A stretch of 46,281 bases of DNA, taken from the NCBI GenBank assembly GCA_002298925.1, contig DBMM01000124.1:1-46281 (forward strand), read 5' to 3'. Below are positions 42,779 through 46,281 of this stretch, piece by piece. A program made the position numbers and the translations under genes. Origin of the DNA: Geobacter sp. UBA698. Its GTDB lineage: Bacteria; Desulfobacterota; Desulfuromonadia; Geobacterales; Pseudopelobacteraceae. Numbering within the stretch: position 1 is the first letter of the stretch; each line of letters opens with the position of its first letter. The notes under the pieces were generated by a model. That model saw only the letters and a program-made list of their open reading frames with translations. It had not been told where the DNA came from and did not search any database.

Positions 42779-43090
42779 ATGTCTGAGGAAAAAGGGATAT
42801 CTGCAGGAACGGTGTTGGTGTCATTTGTGGCCGGGGCGGCGATCGGCGCCGGACTGGCATTGCTGTACGCGCCCAAGAGTGGTACGGAGATGCGCGAAAA
42901 TCTGGCTGATCTTGCTGAGGACGCCGTAGACAAGATCAAGGAATACACCAGAGAAGCCCAGGAGAAGATTAAAAGCGTCATTGACGAAGGCAAAGAGAGC
43001 ATCGTCGAGAAAAAGTCGATCCTGACATCGGCTATCGAGGCCGGCCGTGAGGCCATGCAGAGAGAGAAGGAACGCACCACGACACTCTGA
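42779..43090 (+). CDS. YtxH-domain small protein
   Basis: 103 residues from ATG 42779, 9 nt after GGGAGG; ATG 42773 overlaps the preceding stop (ATGA). The glycine-rich hydrophobic N-terminus (VSFVAGAAIGAGLALLYAPKSGTEMRENL pattern) is the YtxH signature: a short membrane segment followed by APKSG and a long charged helix. Stress-linked family of unknown mechanism. A strong terminator follows. Confidence 0.88.
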   Translation: MSEEKGISAGTVLVSFVAGAAIGAGLALLYAPKSGTEMRENLADLAEDAVDKIKEYTREAQEKIKSVIDEGKESIVEKKSILTSAIEAGREAMQREKERTTTL

Positions 43091-43116
43091 TGCGATCAAT
43101 CAGCAGATGCCAAAAA

Positions 43117-43142
43117 GCCCACCCAGCAGGTGGGCTTTTTTT
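43117..43142 (+). terminator. Rho-independent terminator after the YtxH gene
   Basis: 7-bp stem GCCCACC/GGTGGGC (43117-43123 with 43129-43135), 5-nt loop, then seven T. Confidence 0.92.
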
Positions 43143-43188
43143 ATGACAAGGTCATGCAAACGCCCGATCCATGCGGTCTCGGGTGTGA

Positions 43189-43217
43189 TTGACATTCCGC
43201 TGGAACTCCGCTATACT
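43189..43217 (+). promoter_or_regulatory. Near-consensus sigma70 promoter abutting the MltD start codon
   Basis: TTGACA (43189-43194), 17-bp spacer, TATACT (43212-43217). ATG 43227 is only 10 nt after the -10, so the transcript would start at or within a few nt of the start codon. Confidence 0.75.
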
Positions 43218-43226
43218 GATCGGCCT

Positions 43227-44717
43227 ATGCTAGCTAACCTTACACGGAAAACCGCTGCACTTGCGGCGATTGTCATGTTTTACGCCCTGCCGGCAACAGC
43301 GGCCGAGCCGGCCCAGGCGCTGCTTAATGACCTGATCCGCCCCAACGCCCCGCAGCTGTCCGCAACCGACGAGCAGCAGCTCGCCCTGAATGAAGACCTG
43401 CCAGAAGAAGATGCCCCTGCCACGGTCACTGACCTGTTCACTCTTGAGGAGCTCAAGTCCAGGTCCGGTGGGAGCACAGAACTGGTTTTGCCGGATGAAG
43501 ACCTGCCCATAGCCGATATACCCTTGACCCTGAACAGCAAGGTTGAGTTTTTCCTCTTCTATTTCCAGACCAAAGGTAAACCGTCATTTTCCAGCTGGCT
43601 TTCCAGGTCCTCGCGCTATATTCCCATGATGAAGGAAATCCTCAAGCGGCAAGGCATGCCTGAGGATCTGGTCTACGTGGCCATGATCGAGAGCGGCTTC
43701 CACATGCAGGCCCGTTCCTGGGCCAGTGCCGTCGGTCCCTGGCAGTTCATGTCCGAAACCGGGCGCCGCTATTCCCTGCGAATCGATCAGTGGGTTGACG
43801 AACGCAAGGATCCTGTCAAGGCGACAACTGCCGCGGCTCTCTATCTGAAGGAACTCTACGGGATGTTCAACGGCGACTGGTATCTGGCCGCGGCCGGTTA
43901 CAATGCCGGCGAGAACAAGATCCTGCGCGCCATCAACATGTACAACACCAGCGACTTCTGGGAGATATCCCGCGGTTCCTATCTGAAACGCGAGACCAAG
44001 GAATATGTCCCCAAGCTGTTGGCGGCCGCCATTATTGCCAAGGAACCGGCTCGCTACGGTTTCACGGATATCGCTTACCTGCCGCCAATCGAGTTCGACA
44101 CGGTCAGCATACCCTCCCGCACCGACCTGGAGCTAGTGGCCCGTCTGACCGGCACGACCTATGAAACCATCCGGGAATTGAACCCTGATCTGCGCCACTG
44201 GTGTACACCCCCCAACTATCCCGATTATGAGCTTAAACTTCCCAAGGGAAGCAAGCAGCAGTTCGTAACCGCCCTTGCCAAGATTCCCGCAGATCAGCGT
44301 TTTACCGAAAAAGTGCTCTACACCCGCTATCATGCCCGTAAGAAGGATAGCGTGGCGTCGCTTGCCGGCCGTTTCGGTCTTTCGCCTGATGCCTTGTGCG
44401 AACTGAACGGCATTACCAAAAAGAGCCGCATCGCCGGAAAGACGCTGGTTGTACCGGTCAAACAGACGGTCGATTTCAATCACGAAGGACGCACCGCTGC
44501 CCGCAGCGCTGGCAAGGGTGATTTCGCCAAATACTACACCGTGAAAAAGGGCGACACACTGGCCTCGCTTTCCAGGCAGTTCAATGTCTCCACCAAACTT
44601 CTGTCGGCCTGGAACAACCTGAAAAACAGGATCGCCCTCAAGCCGGGACGCCGGATCATCGTTGCCCGCTTTATCGAAAAGAACGGCGAAATGGTTCCCG
44701 CCGGTGGCAAAGGCTGA
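43227..44717 (+). CDS. Membrane-bound lytic murein transglycosylase D-like with LysM repeats
   Basis: 496 residues from ATG 43227; the frame continues upstream but lacks a start with a signal peptide. A Sec signal peptide (LTRKTAALAAIVMFYALPATAA) is followed by an acidic linker, an SLT domain with the catalytic Glu in YVAMIESGFHMQARS and the conserved AVGPWQFMSETGRRY and YLAAAGYNAGENKI, and about three LysM modules in the C-terminal third (FGLSPDALCELNGI; YTVKKGDTLASLSRQF). MltD cleaves peptidoglycan glycan strands in the periplasm, producing anhydro-muropeptides. Confidence 0.92.
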   Translation: MLANLTRKTAALAAIVMFYALPATAAEPAQALLNDLIRPNAPQLSATDEQQLALNEDLPEEDAPATVTDLFTLEELKSRSGGSTELVLPDEDLPIADIPLTLNSKVEFFLFYFQTKGKPSFSSWLSRSSRYIPMMKEILKRQGMPEDLVYVAMIESGFHMQARSWASAVGPWQFMSETGRRYSLRIDQWVDERKDPVKATTAAALYLKELYGMFNGDWYLAAAGYNAGENKILRAINMYNTSDFWEISRGSYLKRETKEYVPKLLAAAIIAKEPARYGFTDIAYLPPIEFDTVSIPSRTDLELVARLTGTTYETIRELNPDLRHWCTPPNYPDYELKLPKGSKQQFVTALAKIPADQRFTEKVLYTRYHARKKDSVASLAGRFGLSPDALCELNGITKKSRIAGKTLVVPVKQTVDFNHEGRTAARSAGKGDFAKYYTVKKGDTLASLSRQFNVSTKLLSAWNNLKNRIALKPGRRIIVARFIEKNGEMVPAGGKG

Positions 44718-44781
44718 TTCCTGCCGGTATTCCCGCAATAGCATACAATTGTGTTACTTGATTCAGTGAAAGGATGGACTG

Positions 44782-45516
44782 ATGTATAATTTGCTAATCT
44801 CGGCAGGGGCCGCGCTGGCTGTGCTGCTGATTCTGTTGTTCGGTTTCAAGCTGGCCTGGTTGGGGTCGCTTCTGATTGCCGTTGTGGTCTTTACCGGTGT
44901 CTTCGTGCTTTTTTCACGCATCATCATGAAAAAAGTCATGGTAATCATCGAAGCGGCCGGCAAGGACCTTCAGGCCCAGCGCTTCGAGAAAGCCATTCGT
45001 GAGCTGAAGGATGCCCTGCAGTACGGCAAGTGGCAGGTCTATGTCGATGGGCAGATCAATTCCCAGATCGGTATGATCTACTACATGAAGCGGGATTTCT
45101 CCAATGCCTTCCCTTTTCTGGATAAATCGTTCTTCAAAAACTGGGTGGCCATGGCCATGCTGGCCATCTGCTACATGAAGCGCCAGAAGAAGGACAAGAT
45201 GATCGCCACCTTTGAGAAGACGGTCCAGTGGAATTCCAAGGAATCCCTGCTCTGGAACATCTATGCCTACTGCCTGGTGGAGAGCGGCGAGCCGACCAAG
45301 GCCAAGGAGATTCTCGAGAAGGGTCTCAAGAAAATGCCGGGTGATGCCCATATTACGGAAAATCTCGAGAACCTCAACCAGGGCAAGAAGATGAAGATGC
45401 GCAGCTTTGGTGACTTGTGGTTCCAGTTCCATTTGGAAAGCGTGGCAGCCATCCAGAAACACCAGATGGCTGCCATGGGCGGACGCATGCAGCGCCGCAT
45501 GACAACCAGAAGGTAA
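44782..45516 (+). CDS. TPR-containing membrane protein
   Basis: 244 residues; ATG 44782 with AAAGGA upstream. Two hydrophobic N-terminal segments (about 3-20 and 24-46) form a membrane hairpin. A helical region follows with TPR-like spacing (FEKAIRELKDALQYG; AFPFLDKSFFKNWVAMAML; LLWNIYAYCLVESGEPTKAK; EKGLKKMPGDAHITENLENL). Unknown partner; TPR domains usually scaffold protein complexes. The C-terminal tail is Met/Arg-rich. A terminator follows. Confidence 0.85.
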   Translation: MYNLLISAGAALAVLLILLFGFKLAWLGSLLIAVVVFTGVFVLFSRIIMKKVMVIIEAAGKDLQAQRFEKAIRELKDALQYGKWQVYVDGQINSQIGMIYYMKRDFSNAFPFLDKSFFKNWVAMAMLAICYMKRQKKDKMIATFEKTVQWNSKESLLWNIYAYCLVESGEPTKAKEILEKGLKKMPGDAHITENLENLNQGKKMKMRSFGDLWFQFHLESVAAIQKHQMAAMGGRMQRRMTTRR

Positions 45517-45549
45517 ACTTTTTCCAGGTAGCTATGGATCGAGAAAAAA

Positions 45550-45573
45550 GCCGTCGCAAGACGGCTTTTTTTT
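45550..45573 (+). terminator. Rho-independent terminator after the TPR gene
   Basis: 6-bp stem GCCGTC/GACGGC with GCAA tetraloop, then eight T (45566-45573). An A-run on the left also gives U's on the minus strand. Confidence 0.9.
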
Positions 45574-45628
45574 GTAGTCAGAAGTGCTATGATCTGATTG
45601 AAAGCCTCTCGATCACAAGGAGTCAGCC

Positions 45629-46189
45629 ATGGAGACACTTGAAGCGATCAAAACCAGATGCAGTGTGCGCAAATTTTCGGACCGGCCAGTGGAGCACGAC
45701 AAGCTGATGACTGTGCTGAATGCGGCCCGCATGGCTCCCTCCTGGGCCAATCTGCAGTGCTGGCGCTTTGTGGTGGTGCAGGATCCAGCCACCAAACGCA
45801 GGATCAGTGAATTTTCCTATGTGGATTCATTTTTTGCCGCCAAGGGCTACAAGACCAATCCGTCGCAACTGGCACTGGCCGAGGCACCCGTGGTGATTGT
45901 GGCCTGTGCCCAGCCCAACCAGTCCGGTGACATGCGCGGTCAGCAGTACTACATGACTGACATTGGCCTGGCAGCGGAAAACCTGCTTTTGAGTGCCCAT
46001 GACCAGGGTTTGGGCAGCGTATTCGTCAGCATCTTCGAGGAAAAACCGCTGGCTGATCTTTTGGGGATTCCGGCCTACATCAGTATTGTCGGGCTTTTTC
46101 CGCTGGGGTATCCGCAAAATGAAAGCTCCAGCAGCTCGCCGCGCAAGCCGCTGGAGGAACTTGTCTTCTATGAAAGGTGGCAACGATAG
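45629..46189 (+). CDS. Nitroreductase-family FMN oxidoreductase
   Basis: 186 residues; ATG 45629 with AAGGAG upstream. TRCSVRKFSDRPVEHDKL (FMN-binding RxSxR), MAPSWANLQCWRFVVVQD, DIGLAAENLLLSAHDQGLGSVF and IVGLFPLGYP are the family signatures. NAD(P)H-dependent reduction of nitro or quinone compounds; exact substrate unknown. It stands alone, convergent with the cytochrome gene. Confidence 0.93.
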   Translation: METLEAIKTRCSVRKFSDRPVEHDKLMTVLNAARMAPSWANLQCWRFVVVQDPATKRRISEFSYVDSFFAAKGYKTNPSQLALAEAPVVIVACAQPNQSGDMRGQQYYMTDIGLAAENLLLSAHDQGLGSVFVSIFEEKPLADLLGIPAYISIVGLFPLGYPQNESSSSSPRKPLEELVFYERWQR

Positions 46190-46219
46190 CAGTCCGGCAC
46201 GTTTTATTCCATTAAGTTA

Positions 46220-46281
46220 TTAAGCCTTATGACAGGTGGCACAGTTTTCCTTGACGGAGAACGCCTTCTTGCCGTTATGGC
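46220..46281 (-). CDS. c-type cytochrome, C-terminal end only
   Basis: The minus strand from the right edge reads a frame ending HNGKKAFSVKENCATCHKA then TAA (46220-46222). It holds one CxxCH heme site and, just before it, the CH that would end a previous site (the first codon is cut by the edge). The HNGKKAF ... CATCHK layout is typical of small periplasmic triheme/multiheme cytochromes of Geobacter-type bacteria. Length and heme number cannot be seen. Confidence 0.8.
   Translation of the reverse strand, partial: HNGKKAFSVKENCATCHKA

Overview
The window looks like chromosomal DNA of a Geobacter/Pelobacter-type anaerobe (Desulfuromonadales, former Deltaproteobacteria). This is inference from gene content: a succinyl:acetate-type CoA-transferase, a one-chain pyruvate:ferredoxin oxidoreductase, a heme-binding (CxxCH) sensor kinase, the tail of a small CxxCH cytochrome, B12-dependent methylmalonyl-CoA genes with a MeaB chaperone, roadblock/DUF4388 proteins and a fused homocysteine methyltransferase/MTHFR. 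No species is claimed.

Left end (1-6440). An accessory, visibly lower-GC metal-ion module, mostly on the minus strand: a zinc-ribbon protein (cut by the window edge), a small PGPGW membrane protein, a Cys-rich exported protein, a CDF cation transporter with a Cys-rich tail, a PTS-EIIA-like protein that lacks its phospho-histidine, and an MgtA-type Mg2+ P-ATPase. The ATPase is preceded by promoter, M-box (ykoK) Mg2+ riboswitch and terminator. A divergent small 2-TM protein with a pore-loop-like segment follows. The module ends abruptly inside a yifB/comM gene that has lost its C-terminal third, so the junction near 6440 is probably an island boundary.

Core region (6.4-36.4 kb). Ordinary high-GC chromosome: pgeF, DedA, Hcy-methyltransferase/MTHFR, lipoprotein, xerC, a roadblock pair, CoA-transferase, Dabb protein, a cytidylate-kinase-like protein, a ubiX-ubiA-lipoprotein operon, COG2509 flavoprotein, glgA, transaldolase, YHS protein, folK, epimerase, nifJ, recR-ybaB-dnaX-SRP RNA-tRNA-Ser, a nucleoside phosphorylase, and lspA-ileS. 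Clear control elements are a GTATAC-core palindrome beside the CoA-transferase promoter, a compact promoter/two-hairpin/terminator unit upstream of folK (putative small RNA), and an A10G slippery run in dnaX with an immediate -1 stop.

Right end (36.6-46.3 kb), plus strand. Heme-sensing histidine kinase; a B12/methylmalonyl-CoA set (corrinoid adenosyltransferase, mutase B12-binding subunit, MeaB, then EcfT and EcfA without a substrate-binding partner); a DUF948/YtxH pair; an MltD-like transglycosylase with a consensus promoter abutting its start codon; a TPR membrane protein; a nitroreductase; and on the minus strand the C-terminal end of a c-type cytochrome.

I found no CRISPR array, transposase, integrase or phage gene in the window. 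No complete unknown multi-gene system stands out. The strongest leads are the unusual Mg2+ module (EIIA-like partner of MgtA, pore-like protein, comM junction), the putative small RNA, and the dnaX slippery site.
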